A stretch of 64,000 nucleotides of DNA from Pseudobdellovibrionaceae bacterium (GCA_020635075.1 JACKAM010000001.1:1364001-1428000), one strand, 5' to 3'; counted from the stretch's first letter, positions 25,350 to 34,350 are shown. The notes: generated by a model from the sequence alone, not told the origin. Numbers and translations: made by a program.

Positions 25350-26408
25350 ACCAAGGGCCTCGACAATCCAATCATGAAGTAAAGGCCTCAGGGCAACAAA
25401 AGCGGTGTTTTCCCTGGTGGGATGGACACGGTTGGAGAGAATGATCACCATCAGATCTTTAACGGGATCATACCAAAGCGAGGTGCCGGTAAAACCGGTA
25501 TGGCCAAAGCTCCGCAATGAAAGGTTTCTACCACAGCTGGCTTTGCCTTTAGTAGGAATCATAAAACCACTGGCCCAGTCGCCTTTGCCTCGGGGAACGG
25601 CCCGTTTGGCAAAGTGGTGCAGGGTTTTCTGGCCGATCAATTGGGATCCGGACTTTTGCAGATAAGACCTTCTCAACAGTAATGCCCACTGGCTGACGTC
25701 ATCCAAAGTGCCAAAGAGTCCCGCGTGAGGAGCCACTCCCCCTAATGACCAACAGTTTTCGTCATGGACTTCGCCCTGCATGGTTTTCCCCCGCCAAGAG
25801 CAGGTCTCCGTCGGGGCATAGAGAGACCTTTTGTACTTTGGCCTGTTGCCGGGGTTAAAGTGCATGGTGAAACCCTTAAGATCCAAACTTTCTCGGTAGT
25901 CCCGCCACACTTCTTCAAGAGGTGCTCCGTGGATTTCTTCCACCAGCATGCCAAGCATAAAAAAATCGATGTCTGAATAGATGGCCCGGGTCTTGGGACC
26001 GGGTTTGACCTTGCGCAAATGGCCTTCCAACTGCCTCCATCTTTTTTCCGGATTCATCGGCCCGCGCATTTTTTTGTAAAAGGGGGCCCACCAGGGAAGG
26101 CCGGCAAAGTGACTCAGAACTTCTTTCACCTGGGTGCGCGGACTTGGGTACCAATCCAGGTAGTGGCGCATAGGATGATTGAGATTGAGTTCCTTCTCTT
26201 CCACCAAACGCATCAATACCGGCACGGTAAACAATATTTTTGTCAGCGAGGCCAGATCATAAAAGCGATAGGTCTTCCCCAAACTCAACTCACCTGCGAG
26301 TTTCCCTTTACGATAGGCGCGAAGCTTTATTCCTGGAGTCACATGATCCAAATGGTGCTCAAGACGCTCGTCAATAATCTGCGCCAGTCGCTTTTCAAAG
26401 CGATTCAT
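25347..26408 (-). CDS. beta-lactamase-family serine hydrolase
   Basis: A 353-residue class C-type serine hydrolase (beta-lactamase/DD-peptidase/esterase EstB group). The S-x-x-K motif is Ser54-Leu-Thr-Lys57, the Y-x-x motif is YSDID, and HTGFTGT replaces the K/HTG motif. No signal peptide is evident (starts MNRFEKRL), so it may be cytoplasmic, unlike true beta-lactamases. ATG 26408 follows GGAG at 5 nt, 12 nt after the LD-carboxypeptidase stop, so both are co-transcribed; a role in murein peptide turnover is plausible. Antibiotic resistance cannot be inferred. Confidence 0.87.
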   Translation of the reverse strand: MNRFEKRLAQIIDERLEHHLDHVTPGIKLRAYRKGKLAGELSLGKTYRFYDLASLTKILFTVPVLMRLVEEKELNLNHPMRHYLDWYPSPRTQVKEVLSHFAGLPWWAPFYKKMRGPMNPEKRWRQLEGHLRKVKPGPKTRAIYSDIDFFMLGMLVEEIHGAPLEEVWRDYRESLDLKGFTMHFNPGNRPKYKRSLYAPTETCSWRGKTMQGEVHDENCWSLGGVAPHAGLFGTLDDVSQWALLLRRSYLQKSGSQLIGQKTLHHFAKRAVPRGKGDWASGFMIPTKGKASCGRNLSLRSFGHTGFTGTSLWYDPVKDLMVIILSNRVHPTRENTAFVALRPLLHDWIVEALG

Positions 26409-26420
26409 GCACACTCCATC

Positions 26421-27380
26421 TCATGAAAGGAATCCTGATCCCACACGCAGATGAGGCTCTTTACCCATCTGCAGTTCTGCCCGTGGACCAAAGGGGATGG
26501 GCCGCTGGGCGGGCCCATGACCGGCAGGGAAATGATCAAACACTGGAAAGGGAGCCTCATCGGCAAAACGACGAATCACTTCCCGCCAAAGATAACGACC
26601 GTTGGATTGGGCGCCGCCAATGAATTCGCCAAAGATCATGGCCTTGACGCCTTTAAGGTGGCCTGCCTGATCCATTTGCACTAGCATACGATCCACCTTG
26701 CGACCCTGCTCACCGATGTCCTCAAAAAATAGAATTTTTCCGCGCGGTACCCCTTCCCAGGGAGTGCCGATCGCCGATGCCCAAGTGGTGAGGTTGCCAC
26801 CCGTGATCGGCGCGCGCAGTGTTTGTTGGCGACTGGCTTTCGTATTCAATGGCCTCAGCTCTGAAAACTCCAAAATCGGTTTGTCGCCGAACAACAGAGC
26901 TTTCATCTCGCGCTTGTCCCGCGGCCGGCCCACACCCTGGCCAAAGCGATCCAAAAGCGGACCATGAATGGTGTTCCAGCCCCATTTATGATTGAGAAAC
27001 AAATGAAGAGTGGTCACGTCACTGTAGCCGATCAGGACTTTACTTTGAGCGGGTCTGCGCAAAGAGTTGAGGTCCGGCAACAATCGATTCGCCCCGTAGC
27101 CACCACGCAAACACCAAATGGCGCGGGAGTCTTTGGCCAATAGAGCCCGTTTTAAAAACTGAAAGCGTTTTTTGTCGCTGTTGGAACACAAGACATCGGC
27201 GCCAAGAAGACCGGGGGGCACACGAGGTTTGAGTCCCCAGCTGCGAAGAAAGGCCACCGCCCCCCTAATTTCCCCTTTGGTAGGCGCAAATCCGGGCGCA
27301 ATGAGGTCCACCACATCACCCTCAACTAATGGACGCCACGAGATCATTTTTGGTTTGCGACGAAACAAGCTGCGAGTCAT
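26421..27380 (-). CDS. LD-carboxypeptidase (S66 family)
   Basis: A 319-residue S66-family enzyme that removes the terminal D-Ala from murein tetrapeptides in the cytoplasm. The nucleophile is Ser120 in LIGYSDVT, after LRGGYGANRLLPDL; Glu lies in FFEDIGE and His in FPAGHG, giving the Ser-Glu-His triad of LdcA/MccF. GGNLTT is the oxyanion/loop segment. ATG 27380 follows AGGA. No signal peptide. It forms a pair with the serine hydrolase downstream and provides tripeptide for Mpl (family knowledge). A MccF-like immunity role is a less likely alternative. Confidence 0.93.
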   Translation of the reverse strand: MTRSLFRRKPKMISWRPLVEGDVVDLIAPGFAPTKGEIRGAVAFLRSWGLKPRVPPGLLGADVLCSNSDKKRFQFLKRALLAKDSRAIWCLRGGYGANRLLPDLNSLRRPAQSKVLIGYSDVTTLHLFLNHKWGWNTIHGPLLDRFGQGVGRPRDKREMKALLFGDKPILEFSELRPLNTKASRQQTLRAPITGGNLTTWASAIGTPWEGVPRGKILFFEDIGEQGRKVDRMLVQMDQAGHLKGVKAMIFGEFIGGAQSNGRYLWREVIRRFADEAPFPVFDHFPAGHGPAQRPIPFGPRAELQMGKEPHLRVGSGFLS

Positions 27381-27485
27381 GGAGAATCCTTTTTAGGAAA
27401 GAAATCAGATCCCTGATGCTACCAAGATTCTAATGAGCATTGGCAATAGGAGCAAGTCCTGAAGACCTCATCCCTTAGGGAGGAA

Positions 27486-27929
27486 TCAGACTGAGGGGGT
27501 CGTCATGATCTCCATCTGCTCCACCTCAATGCCGACTTGAGTGAGAATCTCAAGGGATTTGCGGCAGCGGTAGTCTTGAGCGAAGTAGATCTTTTTGACT
27601 CCACCCATATTGATCAGCCGCTTGGCACAAGCCGTACAGGGCAGATGAGTTACAAAGACAATCTTTTCGATAAACCGAGGCGAGTCGCAGTTGATGACCG
27701 CATTTTCCTCGGAGTGAAGGCACCCGCAATTGCCCGCCTCGTCCCGATCACATTCATTGGGAAGGCCGGTGGCATTGCCGTTGTAACCCACGGCCAATAC
27801 CTTGCGAAAGTCCACGCTGGTGATGACCGTCCCCACATTAAGGCGCTTGCAGGTGGAGCGCTCGGCCAATTTGTGGGCTAAATCCATGTAAAGGTGCTGA
27901 AACGAGGGTCTTTGTCTTGTCAATTCCAT
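27486..27929 (-). CDS. deoxycytidylate (dCMP) deaminase
   Basis: A 147-residue zinc-dependent deaminase that makes dUMP from dCMP for dTMP synthesis. Zinc ligands and proton shuttle are His72-Ala-type motif HSEE (His72, Glu74) and PCTAC (Cys98, Cys101). GYNGNATGLPNECDRDE is the usual dCMP deaminase loop with an extra Cys pair. Length is typical. No clear ribosome site precedes ATG 27929. It is divergent from the glycosyltransferase gene; only 56 nt separate the starts. Confidence 0.93.
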   Translation of the reverse strand: MELTRQRPSFQHLYMDLAHKLAERSTCKRLNVGTVITSVDFRKVLAVGYNGNATGLPNECDRDEAGNCGCLHSEENAVINCDSPRFIEKIVFVTHLPCTACAKRLINMGGVKKIYFAQDYRCRKSLEILTQVGIEVEQMEIMTTPSV

Positions 27930-27985
27930 GAGAAATTTGTAACAACTTTCCCATGACGGAGCAAACCCAATCCCGGTAGGATGGA

Positions 27986-29098
27986 ATGATGCGTATTCTC
28001 CATTTAGGGACGGAAAAAACCTGGCGCGGGGGCGAAAACCAAATCCGCCTACTCATTGAGGGCCTCAAGGCCAAATACCATGCCGAAAACTGGGTGGCCT
28101 ACCCCCAGGGAAGCCCGGCCATGGAGAGGTTTGCCAAGATTTGCCCGGTTCTTCCCCTACCCTCTTCCAGCTCTGGCGACCTCAGGTCTGTCATGCAATT
28201 GGCCAAGTGGGTCAAAGACAACCAGATTCATATTATCGATGCCCATTCCAGCGGTGCTCACTCTTTAGCACTTTGGGTAAAGAAGTTTTGTCCCGCCGTT
28301 AAGGTGGTTGTCCACAGGCGTGTGGATAACCCCATCAAAGACCGCTGGTCCACGCGACGCAAGTACAGCAGTGATGAGGTTGATCGCTTTGTGGCCATTT
28401 CCTATTTCATTGGCCAGATGCTTGTGGAGTACGGCCTTCCCCAGGAAAGGGTCTCCGTGGTGCGAAGTGCGGTGGATCACCGGCCCTATGAAGGCCTCAA
28501 CCGCAAAGAGTGCGCCAGCAAGTGGCGACGCCAGTTGGAGATTGATGAGAGTTTGTTTTTGTTTGGCAGTGCCTCGGCCCTGAGTGAACAAAAGGCTCCC
28601 GATATTCTCGTCCAGTCCCTGGCCCTGCTGCGGGATCAGAGCCAAGCCAAAGTGGGTTTTCACTGCGTGTTTGCCGGTGTTGGCGATATGAAGGACGAGT
28701 TGCTGAAGCTGACCAAAAAACTGGAGCTGGAGAATTACGTGACCTTTGCGGGCTTCGTGGACGACATTCCGGAACTCCTCAGCGCTTTGGACTGTTTGGT
28801 CCTCCCCTCTCGCAACGAGGGCTTGGGAACGCTTGTTCTTGAAGCCATGTTGGCTGGAACCCCTGTTGTGGGCTGTAGCGTGGGTGGCATTCCCGAGATG
28901 GTCCATCAAGAGGAGACGGGATTACTCGTACCACCGGAAAATCCCGAAGCCTTGGCCCAGGCCATGGCCCGCATGATGTCCGAGCCTGCCCTGAGAGAAA
29001 AGTCTGTTGAGGCTGCCCGCAAACTGGTGCGCGCCCAGTTCTCTTTGGATTCCATGGTCGAAGGCAACTGGGCCGTCTATCAACATGTGGTGAAGTGA
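27986..29098 (+). CDS. GT4-family glycosyltransferase
   Basis: A 370-residue GT-B enzyme, probably cytoplasmic and building envelope glycans from a nucleotide-sugar. The N-terminal Rossmann half starts ILHLGTEKTWRGGENQ, the second half shows GSASALSEQKAPDILVQSL and FAGVGD, and the E-x7-E motif appears as PSRNEGLGTLVLEAML, with GIPEMV in the donor-binding loop. Two ATG codons (27986 and 27989) are possible. Linkage and acceptor cannot be predicted. It converges with the next gene 3 nt away. Confidence 0.92.
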   Translation: MMRILHLGTEKTWRGGENQIRLLIEGLKAKYHAENWVAYPQGSPAMERFAKICPVLPLPSSSSGDLRSVMQLAKWVKDNQIHIIDAHSSGAHSLALWVKKFCPAVKVVVHRRVDNPIKDRWSTRRKYSSDEVDRFVAISYFIGQMLVEYGLPQERVSVVRSAVDHRPYEGLNRKECASKWRRQLEIDESLFLFGSASALSEQKAPDILVQSLALLRDQSQAKVGFHCVFAGVGDMKDELLKLTKKLELENYVTFAGFVDDIPELLSALDCLVLPSRNEGLGTLVLEAMLAGTPVVGCSVGGIPEMVHQEETGLLVPPENPEALAQAMARMMSEPALREKSVEAARKLVRAQFSLDSMVEGNWAVYQHVVK

Positions 29099-29101
29099 TC
29101 T

Positions 29102-30322
29102 CTACTGGAGTTTATCCCGCCAGAATTTTAAGGTGCTCTCAAATTTGTTGCCGAGCCGGTGACGCAAGTCCGAGTCCCCGCCGCCATTTCTCAGTTGATC
29201 GCCTGCGGAAGCCAGGCGAACGCGAAGAGCGCCAAGGACGAATTTGGTTTCCGGACTGGCTTGATCATAATCCTGCCGATCCAAATAAGCTTGCAAGGCG
29301 TGAAGAGTGTCGTAGGCATTTTCATAAGCCGTGTTGGTCAGCACCTTTCCTTCCATAGCCACCTGTTCTGCTTCGCATTCCAGTTCTTCTACACGGGTTT
29401 TTAACTCATGCATATCGGGGTTGGCCGCATGCTGCTTGTAAAAGCTATCGAAGTCCTGACAGCGGTAAAAGTGCTCACTTGAAGCTGCACAGTACTTGGA
29501 ACAGGCTTCTTCATTGGTCATGCGGGACTCACGAAAGCGATCGCAGGCCTTTCTCACCGCCTCGACAATTTCGCGCGGGCGTTTTGAACCATCAAGGTAA
29601 TTGCAAATATCCGGGTCCAATTCCACCGGCTGATAATCGTGGGCCTTACGGTCGTCAGCCGTCATGAACCAACTCAAAGGGGCTTTGCCACAATCGCTGA
29701 GGCATTCACCTGACAGGACTCCGGCGGGATAGCGTTTGGCATTTTCCTCGGCACTTTGCAGAGAGTAGGCATCTTTAGTCAATACACCATTTTTTGCGTA
29801 GACCATGGAATCTGAAACATAGACAAAGCCATGCTCATGCCGAGTACGCCCCTCGGGAGTCCTGACTTCGAGAGAACCAAAATCACCTGGCTGTTTTTTC
29901 TCTCCTGGCTGCAGTTCACGACACAGTGGTGAACGAAGAAAAAAATCCCACTCCTCATCCGACGACTGACGCATAAAGGGCACCACCTTGCCCATCACCA
30001 GAGCTAGGTTCCAACAGTTGGGACCACCCACCTCGCTGGAAAGGCCCTGGTACTTTTGCACGTGTTCCGGCAAACAGGAATGGACATTCATCTGACACAT
30101 TCCCTCTCCGTCTTCCCGGACCGGGGGCACGGTCGAGCAGGACTTCCCTTCTACGACCTGGGTCCAGGCATTGACCTCCTGGAATCGCGCCTCAATCAAT
30201 CTGCAACTGTCCACCAGCTTGACTTGGCCTTTGTTACCCCGCTGGAAGTAGGGCCCACCCCCCGCCCAAGCGGAAGTGATCAATACGAATATCGAAATGA
30301 AGAATAGAAAGGCCCGGTTCAT
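29102..30322 (-). CDS. secreted protein, possible NlpC/P60-like hydrolase
   Basis: A 406-residue exported protein with signal peptide to about AWA (20). A segment at 100-180 recalls NlpC/P60 or CHAP-type cysteine peptidases: GGPNCWNLAL with Cys103, QPGDFGSLEV at the usual LxPGDL position, then HEHGFVYVSDSMVYAKNG with His164. This is pattern matching and is weak. The rest is Cys-rich (CLSDCG, ACSKYC) with a helical, acidic C-terminus. ATG 30322 follows AAAGGG. It could act on murein or be a structural periplasmic protein. Confidence 0.6.
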   Translation of the reverse strand: MNRAFLFFISIFVLITSAWAGGGPYFQRGNKGQVKLVDSCRLIEARFQEVNAWTQVVEGKSCSTVPPVREDGEGMCQMNVHSCLPEHVQKYQGLSSEVGGPNCWNLALVMGKVVPFMRQSSDEEWDFFLRSPLCRELQPGEKKQPGDFGSLEVRTPEGRTRHEHGFVYVSDSMVYAKNGVLTKDAYSLQSAEENAKRYPAGVLSGECLSDCGKAPLSWFMTADDRKAHDYQPVELDPDICNYLDGSKRPREIVEAVRKACDRFRESRMTNEEACSKYCAASSEHFYRCQDFDSFYKQHAANPDMHELKTRVEELECEAEQVAMEGKVLTNTAYENAYDTLHALQAYLDRQDYDQASPETKFVLGALRVRLASAGDQLRNGGGDSDLRHRLGNKFESTLKFWRDKLQ

Positions 30323-30376
30323 GTCCCTTTTCTATCGGCAAACACAGGCTAAATCTAAAAAAATAGAGGTTTGGTT

Positions 30377-30410
30377 TTCAGGGTTCCGAGTGGAGACTCG
30401 GAACCCTGAA
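30377..30410 (-). terminator. 14-bp stem hairpin after 30421 gene
   Basis: TTCAGGGTTCCGAG (30377-30390) and CTCGGAACCCTGAA (30397-30410) pair exactly around 6 nt. It follows the stop at 30421 by 10 nt. A T-run occurs only about 10 nt after the stem, so termination is plausible but not ideal. The arms contain GGTTCC/GGAACC, as in the larger palindromes. Confidence 0.55.
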
Positions 30411-30420
30411 ACAGAAATCC

Positions 30421-31134
30421 TTAAGGACTCAGTGGCAGCACTTTAAAGCGGACGTTACCGACGCTTGAAAGCCCACCATCGCTGATGGCTTGTAGGCTTA
30501 AGTCCATGGCCACCTCAGCTGTGGGTGGCACCAAAAAGTCGATGACCACGTTGCAGTTAAAAAGCCACTTACCCGGTCCCGCTTCCCGCGCCGAGCTACA
30601 GCCAAAGCGCGAAGTGTCCTTAAGACCTGCCAGATTGCTGAGCATGACCATCTTGGGTTTCATCACCATGCTCCCCGGTTGCTCCACTTCCACTTCAAAG
30701 TTAAAGCGGTCGCCGTTGGTGATGTCTTTGACACCAGTGATCGCCCCCAAAAGCGGACGCTGCGGGCGATCCATCACCAGAAGTTTCACATCCTGCTCCT
30801 TAATCAACACTGGTTGTGAATTAGAGTAGAGTTGCACCGTCACGGTCAGGCTTCTTGTCTCGCCACTTGTGACAAAACTCACTTCCGGCTGCCAAACCAA
30901 TTGCCGGGTCGCCTGATCGTAGGCGGCGCCAACCGGCAACTGATTAAAACCAATAGCGTAGTCGCCACCGCCTGGGACCACTCCCCGGATGGTGTAGGCG
31001 GACTCAACACCCTCCACGAACACCATGGTGTCGCTGGCCTGCACTTCAAAGCGGTTGTCCTTACACTCACTGGCCTGAGAAGCCAAAGGGGCCACCAGAA
31101 CCAAAGCTAACAAAATCTGCTTAAGTTGTTTCAT
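30421..31134 (-). CDS. secreted hypothetical protein
   Basis: A 237-residue exported protein with signal peptide MKQLKQILLALVLVAPLASQA. The mature form is beta-rich (VFVEGVESAYTIRGVVPGGG..., LTVTVQLYSNSQPVLI) and may contain Ig-like or beta-sandwich domains; three Cys (ECKD, GCSSA, NCNV). ATG 31134 with GGAGGCAAAC upstream. It starts 12 nt after the VWA-protein gene on the same strand, which suggests an operon. No recognised family. Confidence 0.72.
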   Translation of the reverse strand: MKQLKQILLALVLVAPLASQASECKDNRFEVQASDTMVFVEGVESAYTIRGVVPGGGDYAIGFNQLPVGAAYDQATRQLVWQPEVSFVTSGETRSLTVTVQLYSNSQPVLIKEQDVKLLVMDRPQRPLLGAITGVKDITNGDRFNFEVEVEQPGSMVMKPKMVMLSNLAGLKDTSRFGCSSAREAGPGKWLFNCNVVIDFLVPPTAEVAMDLSLQAISDGGLSSVGNVRFKVLPLSP

Positions 31135-31146
31135 GTTTGCCTCCAA

Positions 31147-32139
31147 TTACTTTTCGTCAGCCGGAACAAATTCAACAATTACGGGAGTGTGGTCGGGCGC
31201 ACCACTGAGATCCACCAACTCCCCAATCACCACTTCATTGGTCTCAGGCGAGTAGGCCCAACCCTGACCAAGAATGCCGGTGGGAATTTCCACCGCATTA
31301 AAAAACACCCGAATGGTTTCTACAAGAGGCTGAAGCAACAGGGGAATGCGACGAGAGAGACCGGTCACTGCCTGGGCCATGCGCACCAGATCTTCCCCGT
31401 AGGTGGCTGAACACAGAGACGACACCTGGCCGTTGAAACGGCCAATGAGATCTTCAATGCGAGCAGGCGTGGTGTTGCCGTCATCGCGAATACAGTTGGT
31501 GGTGTCATTTGAGGGCACCAAAATACCATGAGCACTGGCCATGGAGGGGGACCCCTTCACCGCCAACAACCGATCGGCGACCACTTGAACACCTATGTCG
31601 TCTGACTGATCTTCCGCATCTGAAACAAAGACAATCATCAGGTGAGCTTGCTCGCGGATAAAGCCGGCATTGGCCCCATGGCGAATGTCATCACTCAAGG
31701 CCGCGGCCAGAGATTTAAAATGGGTTTCAGTGCCCGAGCCACTTGTTCCCACGAGAAGGTTTTCTCGCAAAGTTTTGATTGGGTCGGAAGTCGCGGGTGT
31801 GACAAATCCATTGCGGAGAACACCACACCGAGCACCGGTGTAATCACAACTGGTGGTGATGACTCCGACTTGGTAATCTGTAAGAGACTGAATCTGAGCT
31901 AAAAACAGATCAATGTTTTGAGCCAGATTGTTTTGATGAGAGCCCATGCTCCCCGAATCGTCGACAACGAACAGAATATCGACCGCTTGCCCGAGATACT
32001 CGATTTTTACCTTTCCTGGAAAGCGCATAAGATCAAAGGTCTTACCCTCAATCGTTCCCCACTCGGCTTGGGCAGCTAGAACGCCTCCCAAACTCAGACA
32101 AAGCGCAGCTCGGTACATCACCTTGCGCAGCAGATGCAT
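31147..32139 (-). CDS. secreted von Willebrand factor A protein
   Basis: A 330-residue exported protein. The signal peptide is about residues 1-25 (AAQA). The VWA domain begins VDILFVVDDSGSM, with the metal-ion-dependent adhesion site Asp60-x-Ser62-x-Ser64; YQVGVITTSC, FVSDAEDQSDD and LLAVKGS are further VWA strands. Cys pairs at TSCDYTGARCG. VWA proteins mediate metal-dependent protein contacts, often surface assembly. ATG 32139 follows AGGAGGGGATCT. Likely co-transcribed with the downstream beta-rich protein (gap 12 nt). Confidence 0.86.
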   Translation of the reverse strand: MHLLRKVMYRAALCLSLGGVLAAQAEWGTIEGKTFDLMRFPGKVKIEYLGQAVDILFVVDDSGSMGSHQNNLAQNIDLFLAQIQSLTDYQVGVITTSCDYTGARCGVLRNGFVTPATSDPIKTLRENLLVGTSGSGTETHFKSLAAALSDDIRHGANAGFIREQAHLMIVFVSDAEDQSDDIGVQVVADRLLAVKGSPSMASAHGILVPSNDTTNCIRDDGNTTPARIEDLIGRFNGQVSSLCSATYGEDLVRMAQAVTGLSRRIPLLLQPLVETIRVFFNAVEIPTGILGQGWAYSPETNEVVIGELVDLSGAPDHTPVIVEFVPADEK

Positions 32140-32284
32140 AGATCCCCTCCTGATTGAAATGTGTGTTTCCCCAAGTCGGATCGATCTTAGGAAATGAAGT
32201 CCGTTGCTGTAAAGGCTTTGTTCCAATGGTGAGGGGTGGCAAGATCACTTACTGATCCCAAAGTATTTCCTCGAAGTATCGCTC

Positions 32285-32905
32285 TTACTCGACGATCTTT
32301 AAGTCTGCGATACAGGAGTCTGCATTCTTAGTGACACCATCGCTACTATGAAGATCTCTTTTGCTAAATCCAAGAGTGACATGTGGATGGTAAGCCTCAG
32401 GGTCGAAATCCTCAGCCTGCCCACCCTTTGCAACATATTGTTCAAGAATCTTCTCGCGGATCTCCAAGAGCTTTTGGCTCTTCACCACCAAAAAGTAAGT
32501 CGACAACAATTGGCGAGGCTCAAGTTTTTCTCCCCGCCCTAGGCAGACAAGCTCCAGGTCTGCGGCCTGAATGTCCAATTCCAGGGCAATGCGATTGATC
32601 TCCCCTATGGTGAGATGATGTCGCAAAACCTTTTGAAATTCTGGTGGGGTGATCACCGTCACATGGGCTTCCCCACGAGACTTCAAGGCAATATTGAGTT
32701 GGGATTCCACTTGTGATTTGAATTCATCCACTGGGGCAAAACGCACATTCATAGCGAGGTAGGGTGTTGAACCCACATGAGGAAGAAAAGCCAGGTCACG
32801 ATTGTCCAAAACCCGGGCACTGATTGGCCAACGGGGTTTGACCTCGGCCACTGAGAACACCAGGACAGCTAAAACCACCAAAAGCCAAAATCGCCGATTG
32901 ACCAT
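32285..32905 (-). CDS. exported 2H phosphoesterase-superfamily protein
   Basis: A 206-residue protein with an N-terminal hydrophobic signal or anchor (residues 6-20) and two HxT motifs, His81-Val-Thr83 (AHVTVI) and His175-Val-Thr177 (YHPHVTLGF), about 94 residues apart, as in the 2H superfamily (2'-5' RNA ligase-like, cyclic phosphodiesterases). Such enzymes are usually cytoplasmic and act on RNA or cyclic nucleotides; export would be odd. ATG 32905 follows GGAGGGGGCTCA. Active residues are intact. Substrate unknown. Confidence 0.82.
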   Translation of the reverse strand: MVNRRFWLLVVLAVLVFSVAEVKPRWPISARVLDNRDLAFLPHVGSTPYLAMNVRFAPVDEFKSQVESQLNIALKSRGEAHVTVITPPEFQKVLRHHLTIGEINRIALELDIQAADLELVCLGRGEKLEPRQLLSTYFLVVKSQKLLEIREKILEQYVAKGGQAEDFDPEAYHPHVTLGFSKRDLHSSDGVTKNADSCIADLKIVE

Positions 32906-33364
32906 TGAGCCCCCTCCAAGCCCGGAAATTGCCCTAATTCTGGCCAAGAGGACAAGGCCTCTTTCGCATCTGGTGAGTTTTACTTCATTTTTGCCCCTTC
33001 ACAGGCCCAGGGGATTTTCATCACTCCGCAAGTTCCCTGATGACGCCTTGCATCTTTTATGATAGGGTGCCTCCACTTTGACATGAGGTTTTTGGAGATA
33101 GAGCACTGATGGTGCCCCATCCGCTCCGCCCAAGCATGGGATATATTGAATGATTTCACAGCTTTAGGTGTAAAACTTTCCCTTTCTTCTGCGTTTTATG
33201 AGGGGATGGACAATCTTAACCTAAGCCTGCAATTGGGGAATTGTCCTTTATGGCACGCCCTGTTATGTGACTCGCATCGTTAATTGAAACTGAATAGTGG
33301 CTCAATTGTCTGACCTGCCCTGGGCAGCTGGATTGCCCCCCCAGGTCTTATCGAGGAGGTAATG
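32906..33364. other. 459-nt divergent intergenic region
   Basis: Between the 2H phosphoesterase (minus) and a lipoprotein gene (plus). It contains a short palindrome CTGCCC-t-GGGCAG (33315-33327) about 30 nt before the strong ribosome site GAGGAGGT of the next gene. No ORF has a ribosome site or recognised product. Confidence 0.45.
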
Positions 33365-34291
33365 ATGAAAAAGGGAATTCTCGGTCTGGTGACCTTGTCC
33401 CTGGGATCGCTGCTGGCATTTGGCTGCAGCGATACTAAGAAGATGTTGGATAACTCAAATGAACTCACCGCACGCTCGGCCCGAGGGGAAGCCCTGGGAC
33501 TTGAGCTATCTGAACTCTCACTACTCAAGAGTGGCGAAGAGTCTCGTGAGGACGCTCTTGAGTCGCTGATGGCTACAGATAAACTGGATGTGAAGCTATT
33601 TGAGGCTTACTCCTATTTCATGTCTATGCCTTACCAAGTGATCACCACTGGTGATGAAGCTCGACGGGAGTTTCACTACAACATCGCGGTTTCAGAATTC
33701 TTCCTGAAGACCATGCCCCTCACTGAGCAACCGGCAGAGTCCCAAGAACCCAACTGGAATCAATTGGCTCTGGCGATTGGTGCGGAAGCCATTAACTTCA
33801 ACCAGCCCGGAGTTGCCGCTAAGACGGGTCGTCCTGTGTTGAGTTTTGTAAATCTGGTTAAGAAAAGTTTGGAATTGGACCCTAAGGCTTTGACTCGCGG
33901 TCAACCCGATTACCTGACTCGCTTGATTAGCAAACAAAAAGAGGTCATTGGCTTTCTCAATCTGCGCATCAACGGCTTGATCCTGTTGGCAGCTCATATG
34001 ACTGAATTCAAAATGAATGAGGGTGCAGTGGCAGCTCAGGCTCCTTTTTCCATGACTGCCAATGGTGGCGCATTAAGTGAAGCCATCGCCAAAATGGAAA
34101 AGGCCAAAGAAGAGATCATGTACATGAAGAGCAAAGGCCTGCCTGTTGTTCTTCACCCCAAGGCACAGCCGCTTGCGGGTATCGCCGGAATGGCCAGCTC
34201 TCCAGAGCTTAAGCCCTTGATGGCCAAACTCACTCCTGCCCAGCAGTCGGCCATTGCCGCTTTTGCAGAGTTGGGTGCGGTACTAAAGTAG
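33365..34291 (+). CDS. lipoprotein, hypothetical
   Basis: A 308-residue putative lipoprotein with lipobox LLAFGC (Cys21). The mature part is helical, acidic at first (SGEESREDALESLM) and ends with an Ala/Pro-rich helix. No recognised family. Two ATG codons, at 33362 and 33365; the second has the better spacing from GAGGAGGT. A strong terminator (34319-34350) and the second composite palindrome follow it. Probably an envelope structural or assembly protein. Confidence 0.74.
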   Translation: MKKGILGLVTLSLGSLLAFGCSDTKKMLDNSNELTARSARGEALGLELSELSLLKSGEESREDALESLMATDKLDVKLFEAYSYFMSMPYQVITTGDEARREFHYNIAVSEFFLKTMPLTEQPAESQEPNWNQLALAIGAEAINFNQPGVAAKTGRPVLSFVNLVKKSLELDPKALTRGQPDYLTRLISKQKEVIGFLNLRINGLILLAAHMTEFKMNEGAVAAQAPFSMTANGGALSEAIAKMEKAKEEIMYMKSKGLPVVLHPKAQPLAGIAGMASSPELKPLMAKLTPAQQSAIAAFAELGAVLK

Positions 34292-34318
34292 TCACTTGCT
34301 CACCAATTTTCAGAGCAC

Positions 34319-34350
34319 AAAAAAGCCAGGTGTCCCCACCTGGCTTTTTT
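34319..34350 (+). terminator. intrinsic terminator of lipoprotein gene
   Basis: AAAAAAGCCAGGTG (34319-34332) pairs with CACCTGGCTTTTTT (34337-34350) around TCCC: GC-rich stem with a T6 tail and A6 lead, so it may work both ways. It serves the plus-strand gene ending at 34291 and directly adjoins composite palindrome B. Confidence 0.93.
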
